DNA of 64,000 nucleotides from Amycolatopsis xylanica (GTDB lineage Bacteria; Actinomycetota; Actinomycetes; Mycobacteriales; Pseudonocardiaceae): the NCBI RefSeq assembly GCF_900107045.1, contig NZ_FNON01000003.1:186001-250000 (forward strand). Reading direction: 5' to 3'. Below, one piece after another: positions 36,907 through 44,821 of the stretch. The notes under the pieces were generated by a model, which saw only the letters and a list, made by a program, of their open reading frames with translations, was not told where the DNA came from and ran no database searches. Within the stretch, counting starts at the first letter, position 1. Every line of letters starts with the position of its first letter. A program made the translations under genes and the position numbers.

Positions 36907-37812
36907 ATGACCGAATTCCAGCCGCACCCCGCGTACCAGCCGTACTACGGCAACCCGCTCTTCACCCAGGCGCCGCCACCCCCGCCGAAGAAGAAGAGCA
37001 ACAAGCTCGCGCTGCTGGTCGGCGCGACGGCGCTCGGCGCCGCGCTGCTCGGCGGCACCGGCGGCGCGCTCATCGTCGGGCTCGACAGCCCGGCACCGCC
37101 CGCGACGAGCTCGTCCACCGGCACCACCGGGCAGCAGATCTCCAACTCCACCAACGACGTCAGCAAGATCGCCGCCAAGGTGACGCCGAGCGTCGTGCAG
37201 GTCAACGTCCAGACCGCGCAGGGCGGCCAGGGCATCGGCTCCGGCGTGATCCTCAGCCAGGACGGCAAGATCCTGACCAACGCGCACGTCGTCAACGGCG
37301 CGACCAGCGTGCAGATCGTCACCTCCGACGGCAAGAAGTACCAGGCCAGTGTGGTCGGCTCGGACACGAAGGCCGATATCGCCGTGGTGCAGGCGCGCGG
37401 CGCGAGCGGGCTCACCCCGGCGACGCTCGGCGACTCCAGCAAGCTCGCGGTCGGCCAGCAGGTCGTCGCGATCGGCTCGCCGGGCGGCCTGCAGAACACG
37501 GTGACCTCCGGCATCATCAGCGCGCTGAACCGCCAGCTGTCGGACATCGGGAAGAAGCAGCAGCAGTCGCCGTACGACCAGACCGCCAACGGCGGCTCGG
37601 ACAGCCCGAGCTACACCGCGATCCAGACCGACGCCTCGATCAACCAGGGCAACTCGGGCGGCGCGCTGGTCGACGCCGGCGGCAACGTCATCGGCATCAA
37701 CTCCGCGCTCTACAACCCGAGCGGCTCGGCGGGCAGCATCGGCATCGGCTTCTCGATCCCGATCAACGACGCCAAGAAGATCGTCGATCAGATCACGGCA
37801 GCGAACAACTGA
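36907..37812 (+). CDS. HtrA/DegP-type membrane-anchored serine protease without PDZ
   Basis: 301 residues. Pro-rich cytoplasmic tail, one helix (LALLVGATALGAALLGGTGGALIVG, ~37-61), linker, then a trypsin-like domain with His in ILTNAHVV, Asp in TKADIAVV and Ser in QGNSGGALVD. The frame ends right after the protease domain (DAKKIVDQITAANN), so no PDZ domain exists, unlike mycobacterial PepD/HtrA. Extracytoplasmic protein quality control is likely. Its last 20 nt overlap the convergent DUF3224 gene. Confidence 0.93.
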   Translation: MTEFQPHPAYQPYYGNPLFTQAPPPPPKKKSNKLALLVGATALGAALLGGTGGALIVGLDSPAPPATSSSTGTTGQQISNSTNDVSKIAAKVTPSVVQVNVQTAQGGQGIGSGVILSQDGKILTNAHVVNGATSVQIVTSDGKKYQASVVGSDTKADIAVVQARGASGLTPATLGDSSKLAVGQQVVAIGSPGGLQNTVTSGIISALNRQLSDIGKKQQQSPYDQTANGGSDSPSYTAIQTDASINQGNSGGALVDAGGNVIGINSALYNPSGSAGSIGIGFSIPINDAKKIVDQITAANN

Positions 37813-38170
37813 GCTTGAAGGTGTGATTACCCGCCGCATCCTGCTCGATGGCCGCGGTACCGGTGATTCCGGTCAGATCACCGGTACCCGACCCGGGCAG
37901 GATCGTCAGCGTGTACCCGGCTTCGCCCGCGCTGTGGTGCAGCACGAACGTGCCCTTCCGGCCGCCGACGGTCACCGCAAAGCGCTCGAAGGCGACGTAG
38001 GCCCGCCCGGTCTCGGTCACGGCCGTGAGCATCTCGACGGTGCTCGTGCCCTCGACCTCGCCGGTGAACGTCTTCGCGATCGCCACTCGCGCGAACTCGG
38101 TGCCGTCAGCCTTTTCTTCGGACTGCGGCTCCCACTTGTCGAGGGTGAAAGCGGCGGTGGCGGTCTGCAT
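37793..38170 (-). CDS. DUF3224 protein
   Basis: 125 residues, AIM/allene-oxide-cyclase-like small beta-barrel family. FTLDKWEPQSEEKADG, the GEVEGTSTVEMLTA strand and GTFVLHHSAGEAGYTLTILPGSGTGDLTGITG are typical. No known activity. ATG at 38170; ends inside the HtrA gene on the other strand (20-bp overlap). Confidence 0.88.
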   Translation of the reverse strand: MQTATAAFTLDKWEPQSEEKADGTEFARVAIAKTFTGEVEGTSTVEMLTAVTETGRAYVAFERFAVTVGGRKGTFVLHHSAGEAGYTLTILPGSGTGDLTGITGTAAIEQDAAGNHTFKLSCSLP

Positions 38171-38235
38171 GGCGGGTCCCTTCAGGTCGGTATGGCGGAC
38201 AGCCTGCCCGCCATACCTGCCATCTACTGTCAGGT

Positions 38236-39759
38236 TTACCGGCGCCGGTTCCCGAACAGCCCGCGCGTGATCTCGCGGCCGAGCGCACTCGCCGCCGAGC
38301 GCAGGAACGACTTCACCGCCGGGTTCGCCATGGCCTTCTCGACCATCCCCGGCTCTTCCCTCTGTGGCGCTGGCGCTTCCGGAACGGCTTCAGGCGCGGG
38401 TGCCTCCGGGGCAGGCGGAGCGATCTTCGCCGCCAGCTTCTCGTAGGCCGACTCGCGGTCGATCGTCTCCGCGTACTTGCCGTGCAGGTCGGAGGCGGTC
38501 GTGGCGGCCGAGATGGCCTCCTCGCCGATCGACCCCATCTTCGACCGGGGCGCGCGCAGCCGCGTCCACGCGACCGGCGTCGGCGCACCGCGTTCGGACA
38601 GCACCGTGACGATCGCCTCACCGATGCCGAGCGAGGTCAGCGCCTTGTCCAGCTCGTAGTACTCGGTCGTCGGATACGTCTTGACCGTCTTGGTCAGCGC
38701 CTTCTGGTCCTCCGGGGTGAACGCGCGCAGCGCGTGCTGGATCCGCGCGCCGAGCTGCGAGAGGACGTTGTTCGGGATGTCCGTGGGCAGCTGGGTGCAG
38801 AAGAACACGCCGACGCCCTTCGACCGGATGAGCTTCACGGTCTGCTCGATACGCTCCAGGAACGCCTTCGACGCGTCGTTGAACAGCAGGTGCGCCTCGT
38901 CGAAGAAGAAGACGAGCTTCGGCTTGTCGAGGTCGCCCTCCTCGGGCAGCTCCTCGAAGAGCTCGGCCAGCAGCCACATCAGGAACGTCGAGAACAACGC
39001 GGGCTTGGACTGCAGGTTGTCCAGCTCCAGCAGGGTGACCACGCCCTTGCCGTCGGCCTGGCGCATGAGGTCGTGGACGTCCAGTTCGGGCTCGCCGAAG
39101 AAGTCCTCGCCGCCTTGAGCCTCCAAATTGGACAGCGAGCGCAGGATGACGCCCGCGGTCGCGGCGGACACCCCGCCGATGCCCTTGAGGTCCTCCTTGC
39201 CCTCGTCGCTGGTCAGGTGCGTGATGACCGAGCGGAGGTCCTTGGTGTCCAGCAGCGCGAGGCCGCGCTGGTCGGCCCAGTGGAAGATCAGCCCGAGCGT
39301 CGACTCCTGTGTCTCGTTGAGACCGAGCACTTTGGACAGCAGCACCGGGCCGAAGCTGGTGATGGTCGCGCGGATCGGCGAACCCTTGCCGCCGGTGCCG
39401 ATCGAGAGGAACTGCACGGGGAACGCGGCGGGCTGCCAGTCGTCGCCCAGCTCGCCCGCACGCTTGGTCAGCTTGTCGTTGGCCTCACCCTGCGCCGCCA
39501 GGCCGGACAAATCACCCTTCACGTCGGCCAGCACCACCGGCACACCCGCGGCCGACAGCTGCTCGGAGACCAGTTGCAGCGTCTTCGTCTTGCCCGTCCC
39601 GGTCGCGCCCGCGACAAGGCCGTGCCTGTTCAGGGTGGCCATCGGCAACCGGACGGCGGCGGCCGCCTCGGCCTGCCCGTCGATCACCACGGCGCCCAGC
39701 TCGACGGCGGGCCCCTCACTCACATAACCGCTCGCGATCACACCCGCCGGACTGGTCAC
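38236..39759 (-). CDS. HerA-like ATPase, DUF853 family
   Basis: 507 residues. Walker A GLVAGATGTGKTKTLQLV (about 51), Walker B LVFFFDEAHLLF, and an arginine-finger region near GARIQHALRAFTPEDQKAL identify the FtsK/HerA superfamily DUF853 group. The tail is Pro/Ala/Glu-rich with a conserved FLRSAASALGREITRGLFG end. Role is unknown; hexameric DNA pumping is the family model. Located divergent from orn as in mycobacteria (from memory). Confidence 0.9.
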   Translation of the reverse strand: MTSPAGVIASGYVSEGPAVELGAVVIDGQAEAAAAVRLPMATLNRHGLVAGATGTGKTKTLQLVSEQLSAAGVPVVLADVKGDLSGLAAQGEANDKLTKRAGELGDDWQPAAFPVQFLSIGTGGKGSPIRATITSFGPVLLSKVLGLNETQESTLGLIFHWADQRGLALLDTKDLRSVITHLTSDEGKEDLKGIGGVSAATAGVILRSLSNLEAQGGEDFFGEPELDVHDLMRQADGKGVVTLLELDNLQSKPALFSTFLMWLLAELFEELPEEGDLDKPKLVFFFDEAHLLFNDASKAFLERIEQTVKLIRSKGVGVFFCTQLPTDIPNNVLSQLGARIQHALRAFTPEDQKALTKTVKTYPTTEYYELDKALTSLGIGEAIVTVLSERGAPTPVAWTRLRAPRSKMGSIGEEAISAATTASDLHGKYAETIDRESAYEKLAAKIAPPAPEAPAPEAVPEAPAPQREEPGMVEKAMANPAVKSFLRSAASALGREITRGLFGNRRR

Positions 39760-39860
39760 AGGTCACTCCCTCGGAACGACTTCGCTGCCGAGCTGAGCGT
39801 AACGCGCCGAACACGCACGTCGCGCGGCTTGGAACCCCCCTGTCGGGTTAGGGTTCCGGG

Positions 39861-40469
39861 GTGACTGACCGCCTAGTCTGGATCGACTGCGAGATGACGG
39901 GGCTCGACCTCGCCAAGGACGCGCTGATCGAAATAGCCGCACTGGTGACCGACGCCGAGCTGAACGTGCTCGGGGAAGGCGTCGACATCGTGATCCACGC
40001 CGACGACGAGGCGCTAGCCGGGATGCCCGACATCGTGCGCGACATGCACGCCAAGTCCGGGCTCACCGAAGAGGTCCGCGCGTCGGCCGTGACGCTGGCC
40101 GAGGCCGAGCGCCGCGTGCTCGAGTACATCAAGGAGCACGTGCCCGACCCCAACAGCGCCCCGCTGGCTGGCAACTCGATCGCCACCGACCGCGGCTTCA
40201 TCACTCGCGACATGCCCGAGCTCGACGCGCACCTGCACTACCGCATGGTCGACGTCTCGTCGATCAAGGAACTCGTGCGCCGCTGGTACCCGCGCATCTA
40301 CTACGCCAAGCCGGAAAAGGGCCTCGCGCACCGCGCGCTCGCGGACATCAAGGAGTCCATCGGCGAGCTCGACTACTACCGCGAGATCGCCTTCGTCCCG
40401 CAGCCGGGACCGACCAGCGAACAGGCCAAGGTCGCGGCCGCTGAAGTGCTCAAACGGCATCGCGGGTAA
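39861..40469 (+). CDS. orn: Oligoribonuclease
   Basis: 202 residues, DEDDh exonuclease that clears 2-5-nt RNA including pGp[22 protein letters not shown] (DE), [33 protein letters not shown], and [17 protein letters not shown] (H..D) carry the acidic residues. GTG at 39861 lies 6 nt after TAGGGT, so leaderless. Followed by tRNA-His. Confidence 0.97.
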   Translation: MTDRLVWIDCEMTGLDLAKDALIEIAALVTDAELNVLGEGVDIVIHADDEALAGMPDIVRDMHAKSGLTEEVRASAVTLAEAERRVLEYIKEHVPDPNSAPLAGNSIATDRGFITRDMPELDAHLHYRMVDVSSIKELVRRWYPRIYYAKPEKGLAHRALADIKESIGELDYYREIAFVPQPGPTSEQAKVAAAEVLKRHRG

Positions 40470-40544
40470 CCCAGTCGCGGAGGCGTTTCGAGGTCCGATA
40501 CGATATGCGGGACGCGGTGATCGCGGTACCGATCGCCTCGGCAT

Positions 40545-40620
40545 GGTGGATATAGCTCAGCTGGTAGAGCACCTGGTTGTGGTCCCGGAGGTCGCGGGTT
40601 CGAGCCCCGTTATCCACCCG
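40545..40620 (+). tRNA. tRNA-His (GTG anticodon)
   Basis: Cloverleaf with D-loop TAGCTCAGCTGGTAGAGC, anticodon loop TTGTGGT and T-arm GGGTTCGAGCCCC. The acceptor GTGGATA/TATCCAC is preceded by the G-1 typical of tRNA-His. CCA is not encoded. Confidence 0.95.
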
Positions 40621-40625
40621 CATGA

Positions 40626-40662
40626 AAGCCCCGCCTCGAGTTTTCGAGGCGGGGCTTTTTTT
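40626..40662 (+). terminator. Intrinsic terminator after tRNA-His
   Basis: AAGCCCCGCCTCGA, loop GTTT, TCGAGGCGGGGCTT followed by a run of T. Strong stem directly after the tRNA. Confidence 0.93.
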
Positions 40663-40670
40663 CGTGGGTG

Positions 40671-40714
40671 TCGTGAGTGTTCCGGCCGGTTCTAACCGGC
40701 CGGAACACTCACGA
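40671..40714. repeat. Family-A palindrome, full copy
   Basis: Perfect 21-nt arms at 40671-40691 and 40694-40714 around CT, same sequence as 10527-10572. It sits 6 nt before the convergent L,D-transpeptidase stop, after the tRNA terminator. Confidence 0.92.
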
Positions 40715-40719
40715 CCACA

Positions 40720-41889
40720 TCAGGACTTCCACTGATCCCAGGGAAGCTGCCAGACACTCCAGCCATCGGTCGGCTCAAGAGGCTTGCCTCCACTGCCCGT
40801 GACCGTGACGATGTCGCCCCGCTTCGTGAGGTCCATCAGCCATTTCGCGTTGGCAGGCGAGAGGTTCAGGCAGCCGTGGCTCACGTTGCGCTTCCCCTGC
40901 TGCCCCACCGACCACGGCGCCGAGTGGTAGAAGATGCCGCTGTTGGACAGCCGCACCGCGGTCTGCACGAACGTCCGGTAGCCGCCGGGGCTGTCCTCGG
41001 GAACGCCGTAAGTGCCGGAGTCCATGGTGTACCCGTTGTGCTCGCTCATCACCGTGTAGGTGCCGAGCGGCGTGTTGTGGCCCGGCTTGCCCATCGAGAT
41101 CGGCACGGTCTTCACTTCGGCGTCGTTGACCGAGACCTTCATCTGGAAGGTCGAGCCGTCCGCCTCCGCGATCAGCTTGTCACCGATGGTGATGTGCGAG
41201 GTCCGGTCTTCCTTGCCATAGGTGCCATTGCCGAGATGCCTGCCGTAGACGGCCGCGTCGACCGTGACCTTCGTCCCGCTCTTCCAGTACTCCTTCGGAC
41301 GCCAGATCACCGTCTGGTCCCCGAACCACTTGAACGCGCCCTCGGTCGCCGGCTCCGCTGTGACCTTCAACGCCTTTTCCGCGAGTGCCTTGTCCGGCAC
41401 CTTCCCGCCGAAGGTGAAGATCAGCGGCATCCCGACGCCGACGGTCTCCCCGTCGGTCGCGTTGATCGAGACGGTCATCTGCCGCGCGGCCTTCGCCGTG
41501 GTGAACGTCGACGTCGCCGTCTGCGGCTTCCCGTCGGTGCCGGTCGCGGTCGCGTTGACCGTGTAGCTCTTGCCATAACCCAGCGGCTCAGCCGATTCCC
41601 AGCCGCTACCGTCCTCTTTGGCCTTGCCCTGGACCTGCTTGCCATCGGCGCCCGTCAGCGTGACCTCGCCGACCTTCCCGTCCTTCACCGCGACGGAAAC
41701 CGGCAGCCCCGGCTCGACATCGGCGGCCCCCGCGGCCGGCACCAGCGCCAGCGAAGCCGGCTTCACCTCAACGGATGAAGTACCGCCGCCGGGCGACGGC
41801 GCCTTGGGCGTTTCCGCCCCCGGCGCGCTCGTACACCCCGCGACCAGCCCCACGGCCAGTATCAGCCCCGCCACACCCCAGACCCTCAT
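40720..41889 (-). CDS. L,D-transpeptidase lipoprotein (LdtMt2-like)
   Basis: 389 residues. Lipobox AVGLVAGCTS (Cys about 19), two Ig-like domains (about 55-135 and 140-245), then a YkuD catalytic domain with the motif HSAPWSVGQQGKRNVSHGCLNLS (catalytic Cys in SHGC). It forms 3-3 peptidoglycan cross-links and is a carbapenem target in this family. ATG at 41889; the upstream-extended frame lacks a signal. Downstream of orn and tRNA-His in the opposite strand, as with ldtMt2 in mycobacteria (from memory). Confidence 0.94.
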   Translation of the reverse strand: MRVWGVAGLILAVGLVAGCTSAPGAETPKAPSPGGGTSSVEVKPASLALVPAAGAADVEPGLPVSVAVKDGKVGEVTLTGADGKQVQGKAKEDGSGWESAEPLGYGKSYTVNATATGTDGKPQTATSTFTTAKAARQMTVSINATDGETVGVGMPLIFTFGGKVPDKALAEKALKVTAEPATEGAFKWFGDQTVIWRPKEYWKSGTKVTVDAAVYGRHLGNGTYGKEDRTSHITIGDKLIAEADGSTFQMKVSVNDAEVKTVPISMGKPGHNTPLGTYTVMSEHNGYTMDSGTYGVPEDSPGGYRTFVQTAVRLSNSGIFYHSAPWSVGQQGKRNVSHGCLNLSPANAKWLMDLTKRGDIVTVTGSGGKPLEPTDGWSVWQLPWDQWKS

Positions 41890-42064
41890 GGAAACCGTCC
41901 GTTCGTACTCACACCGACGCCCTGTTGCCGCCCAGTGTGCCTGACCGGCGCAAACACCCGTGCGGGGAGTGCCCATGCCGTTATGAGGGGGGTGCCTGCA
42001 GAGCCCCTCCGGAGGGGGTGCTAATGTTTTCCACGTCGCCGAGGGAAACCGAAGCGGAGAAGAC

Positions 42065-42140
42065 GCGCCATTAGCTCAATTGGCAGAGCAGCTGGCTCTT
42101 AACCAGCGGGTTCGGGGTTCGAGTCCCTGATGGCGCACCA
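42065..42140 (+). tRNA. tRNA-Lys (CTT anticodon)
   Basis: Acceptor GCGCCAT/ATGGCGC, D-loop TTAGCTCAATTGGCAGAGC, anticodon loop CTCTTAA, T-arm GGGGTTCGAGTCCC. The 3' CCA is encoded. A TAATGT -10 box lies near 42023. Accessory genes begin right after it. Confidence 0.95.
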
Positions 42141-42179
42141 AAACACGTGCTGTGTCCCGTGTTATGCAGGCACTTTAAC

Positions 42180-42214
42180 ACCCATTACGGATCAAGTATT
42201 CGTAGTGGGTTTTG
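42180..42214 (+). terminator. Probable terminator after tRNA-Lys
   Basis: ACCCATTACG (42180-42189) pairs with CGTAGTGGGT (42201-42210) with one mismatch, followed by TTTTG. Weak but correctly oriented. Confidence 0.5.
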
Positions 42215-42262
42215 CCATGTCCATCGCTTTGATCACCGCCTTATCGATGGGCGGTGGCGACG

Positions 42263-43354
42263 ATGAACGAGCGCCTTGTATCCCCGCTGGTCCCATCCGC
42301 CGCCCGTCTCCAGGACCGATCGCGAGGCCATTCGGGCCCGGACAGTCCCTCCGCGCCGCTGCCGCTCGCCGAGGTGCCGGTGTTCCGCGATGGTGCGCCG
42401 GTCGGCTACGCGATGGCCACAGTGGACGGTTCAGGCCGGGTGTCGGATCAAAGGATCCTGCGGTCGTTGGGCTGGCAGCCGGGCGATCCGCTGACGATCA
42501 CCGCACAGGACGGCGCCGTGATCCTGCGCCGCGACCCGCGTGGCGTGTTCGCCCTTGCCCCCAGCACGGAGTTGTTGTCCGAACTCGGTCGCGCTCATCT
42601 CCAGGCACGCGGACAGGAGCGCGAGCAGATCACGCAAATGCTCACGATGGCCTACCGGGCCGCAGACGGTGTCGCGTTCAAGTTCGGATACGCGGACCTG
42701 TCCGCACGCATCATCGATCTCATGCGCCTGGCCACGGCCGAGTCCCAGGATCGGCTGCTGGCGGCTTCCGTTTCCTATGTCCGCACGGAAACCTTCTTCG
42801 CCACCGGCAATCTGAACGCAGGCGGACGCGCGCTCACGAAGGCCATCGACGCCATGCCAAGCTCGTCGCTGGCCGCCGCCACCGCGACCCGCGGTTCGCT
42901 GCACATGCGCGCGGCGGTCGTCGCCGCGCGCGCAGGCAAAGCCGACGAAGCCCACGATCACCTCGACGAAGCTCGCACCGCGGCGGCGGACGTCAGCGAA
43001 GGCGTTTACTACGGCACCGCCTTCGGACCGGCATCGGTCAAGATCCACGACGTCGCCGTGGCCGTCGAACTCGGCGACAGCCCGACAGCGGTCCAGCGCG
43101 GCGGCGACTGGCAGCCACCTCGCCGGCTCCCCGCCGAACGGCGATCCCACTACTACATCGATCTCGCGGGCGCCCAGCTCGAGGTCGGTCGCGCCGACGA
43201 CGCCTACGCCTCACTGCAGCTTGCTCGCCAGATCGCACCTCAGCACACCCGTGAGCATCCTCGCGTCAGGCTCGCACTGTCGGCCCTTCTGCGCAGCCGT
43301 CCTACGGCGAATGCGGATCTGAAGGACTTCGTGACCTGGGCAGGAGCGCACTGA
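42263..43354 (+). CDS. AbrB-like DNA-binding domain fused to a TPR regulator
   Basis: 363 residues. Residues 40-95 resemble a swapped-hairpin AbrB/SpoVT domain: MATVDGSGRVSDQRILRSLGWQPGDPLTITAQDGAVILRRDP. The rest (100-360) is helical TPR-like sequence similar to the C-terminal part of XRE-type regulators of actinomycetes (QEREQITQMLTMAYRAADG.., RAALTKAIDAM, AHDHLDEARTAA). The usual XRE helix-turn-helix is absent, so the AbrB fold seems to replace it. ATG at 42263 is preferred; GTG at 42254 is possible. A 7-bp hairpin (CACCGCC/GGCGGTG, 42234-42256) precedes the start. First gene after tRNA-Lys. Confidence 0.75.
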   Translation: MNERLVSPLVPSAARLQDRSRGHSGPDSPSAPLPLAEVPVFRDGAPVGYAMATVDGSGRVSDQRILRSLGWQPGDPLTITAQDGAVILRRDPRGVFALAPSTELLSELGRAHLQARGQEREQITQMLTMAYRAADGVAFKFGYADLSARIIDLMRLATAESQDRLLAASVSYVRTETFFATGNLNAGGRALTKAIDAMPSSSLAAATATRGSLHMRAAVVAARAGKADEAHDHLDEARTAAADVSEGVYYGTAFGPASVKIHDVAVAVELGDSPTAVQRGGDWQPPRRLPAERRSHYYIDLAGAQLEVGRADDAYASLQLARQIAPQHTREHPRVRLALSALLRSRPTANADLKDFVTWAGAH

Positions 43355-43360
43355 TCGAGT

Positions 43361-44005
43361 TCAGCGCTCGGCAGTGAGCAGGACGGGCAGCTCGGCCAAC
43401 GAGTCGATCACCCAGTCCGCGTGCTGCTCGACCAGCGGATCGTTCGCCCAGAGGTACCCCCAGGGGCCTCGCCGCACGAGGGCAGTCCGCAGGCCGGCGT
43501 TCTTGCCCGCGACGATGTCGTTGTCCCGGTGATCACCCACGTAGACGATCTCACCCGCAGGCCGGCCAGCCATCTCGACCACACGGTCGAAGAACTCCTT
43601 CTTCGGCTTCGCCACGCCCCACTCAGCGGACGTGGCGAGCGCATCGACGGGCAGGTCAAGCGCACGCAACAACCGGGCGGCCTTCGCGGTCTGGTTCCCG
43701 ACGACGCCGATCCAGAGCCCGCGCTCCCGGAGTTGGGTCAGGCTGGGTAGCACGTCGGGATACAGGTCGGCGCTGCCGATCTGCTCGCCGAGCCCAGCGT
43801 CCTCTCGCAGCTGCCGCTCACGCACAAGGTCAAAGCCCGGCCGGAAGTACTGGAACGTCTCTGCGTTGTCTCTGCCCGCCGCGGTCACCGCGCCGAGGAC
43901 AGCCGAAAAGGTGTGCCTGCGGACCTTGAGCCAGTCCGCCCACGCGTTCCACTCCCGCGTGTCATCCAGCAACGTCTCGCCGACGTCAAACACCACCGCA
44001 CTCAC
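43361..44005 (-). CDS. HAD-family hydrolase
   Basis: 214 residues. Motif I VVFDVGETLLDD (second Asp replaced by Gly-Glu in the GET subtype, as in many phosphatases of this group), motif II VGNQTAK, motif III Lys in VAKPKKEFF and motif IV VYVGDHRDNDIVAG are present; cap domain between I and II. Small-molecule phosphatase or dehalogenase, substrate unknown. GTG at 44005 with GGAAGG upstream. Convergent with the AbrB gene, 6-nt gap. Confidence 0.9.
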   Translation of the reverse strand: MSAVVFDVGETLLDDTREWNAWADWLKVRRHTFSAVLGAVTAAGRDNAETFQYFRPGFDLVRERQLREDAGLGEQIGSADLYPDVLPSLTQLRERGLWIGVVGNQTAKAARLLRALDLPVDALATSAEWGVAKPKKEFFDRVVEMAGRPAGEIVYVGDHRDNDIVAGKNAGLRTALVRRGPWGYLWANDPLVEQHADWVIDSLAELPVLLTAER

Positions 44006-44474
44006 CACACCACCTTCCTACGCCGTGGCGATCCAGGGCGGCGACCTGGGCCCCCATGGCTCGGCTAGCACCAACGGACCAGGAGCGGCGCCCTCGTGCG
44101 CAGCAGCCTGCGCCACCATCTACCAGGTCTCGGATGTGCGCCAAGCAAGCACGGCAGGCCCGCTGGCCCCCGTTTGCTCGGAACGAGTGATCGCTGAGTG
44201 AACGAGGTCAAAAGACGGCCTCGCAGCGGAAAACTCGGATCCGCTGTCGAGGTCCTGGCACAACTCCGCGCCGTTAGCGGCAGGGAGCCCCCCTATCGTG
44301 ACCCAGGGGCCTTCGTAGTCGAGTTCGTCACCGGGTCCGTAGTAGGCAAGGCCAGCGCATCGTCACCGAAACTCCGTCTGGGCCGAGACAGGAAGATGCC
44401 TAAGCCCCAGACGGGGCTCGCCGCCACGGTCAAGGCAGGCGGCCGATCATGCCCTCCGACGACGTGGACGACCG
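44006..44474. other. Gene-poor stretch, probably decayed DNA
   Basis: About 470 bp between the HAD start and the next stop. The open frames have mixed codon use and no convincing start. One minus-strand remnant is listed separately. I see no RNA gene or repeat here. Confidence 0.5.
44120..44362 (-). pseudogene. Possible gene remnant without a start codon
   Basis: After an in-frame TGA at 44363-44365 the minus strand stays open for 80 codons with protein-like composition (LAYYGPGDELDYEGPWVTIG, then LPAANGAELCQDLD and ending WRTSETW). No start codon is available and the upstream neighbour frame also looks partly coding, so this may be the tail of a frameshifted gene. No family recognised. Confidence 0.3.
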
Positions 44475-44801
44475 TCACGATCCTGGCACCATGATCTGCC
44501 GAGCCAGCCTCAGCGCCCATTCCATGAATTCGACAGAGATTCCGTCGACTTTAGGACTGATGCTCACCTTCGCGTTCGACCACTCTTCAGAGGTGTTGTA
44601 AACGGCGAGGATCGCGCCTGCTTCCTCGGTATTGGAGTCAATGAACTCCAATACCCGTTCACCACTCACATCGTCGACGTCGATGATCCACACTCGGCGT
44701 CCGTTGAATTCCTCATATCGCACCAGTAAGCCCCAGGCAGGGAATCCCAGCAGGGATACTTTGCAAAATGTTTCGGCCAAGTACCCCGCACCAGAAACCA
44801 C
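44475..44801 (-). CDS. Small protein of the toxin operon, possible immunity protein
   Basis: 108 residues, acidic, no signal or membrane segment. FPAWGLLVRYEEFNGRRVWIIDVDDVSGERVLEFID looks like an alpha/beta fold; no family recognised. It follows the duplicated immunity gene by 20 nt in the same direction, where extra immunity genes collect in polymorphic toxin loci. GTG at 44801. Function is inferred only from position. Confidence 0.6.
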   Translation of the reverse strand: MVSGAGYLAETFCKVSLLGFPAWGLLVRYEEFNGRRVWIIDVDDVSGERVLEFIDSNTEEAGAILAVYNTSEEWSNAKVSISPKVDGISVEFMEWALRLARQIMVPGS

Positions 44802-44821
44802 CGCAGGGTACTTGTCCGAAC

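Noticed and set aside
42065..42260. Attachment-site duplication of the tRNA-Lys 3' end
   Set aside because: No second copy of the tRNA 3' segment or integrase gene seen in the window.
44198..44494. 98-codon plus-strand frame
   Set aside because: Mixed composition, no ribosome site, overlaps the minus-strand 108-aa gene; not supported as coding.
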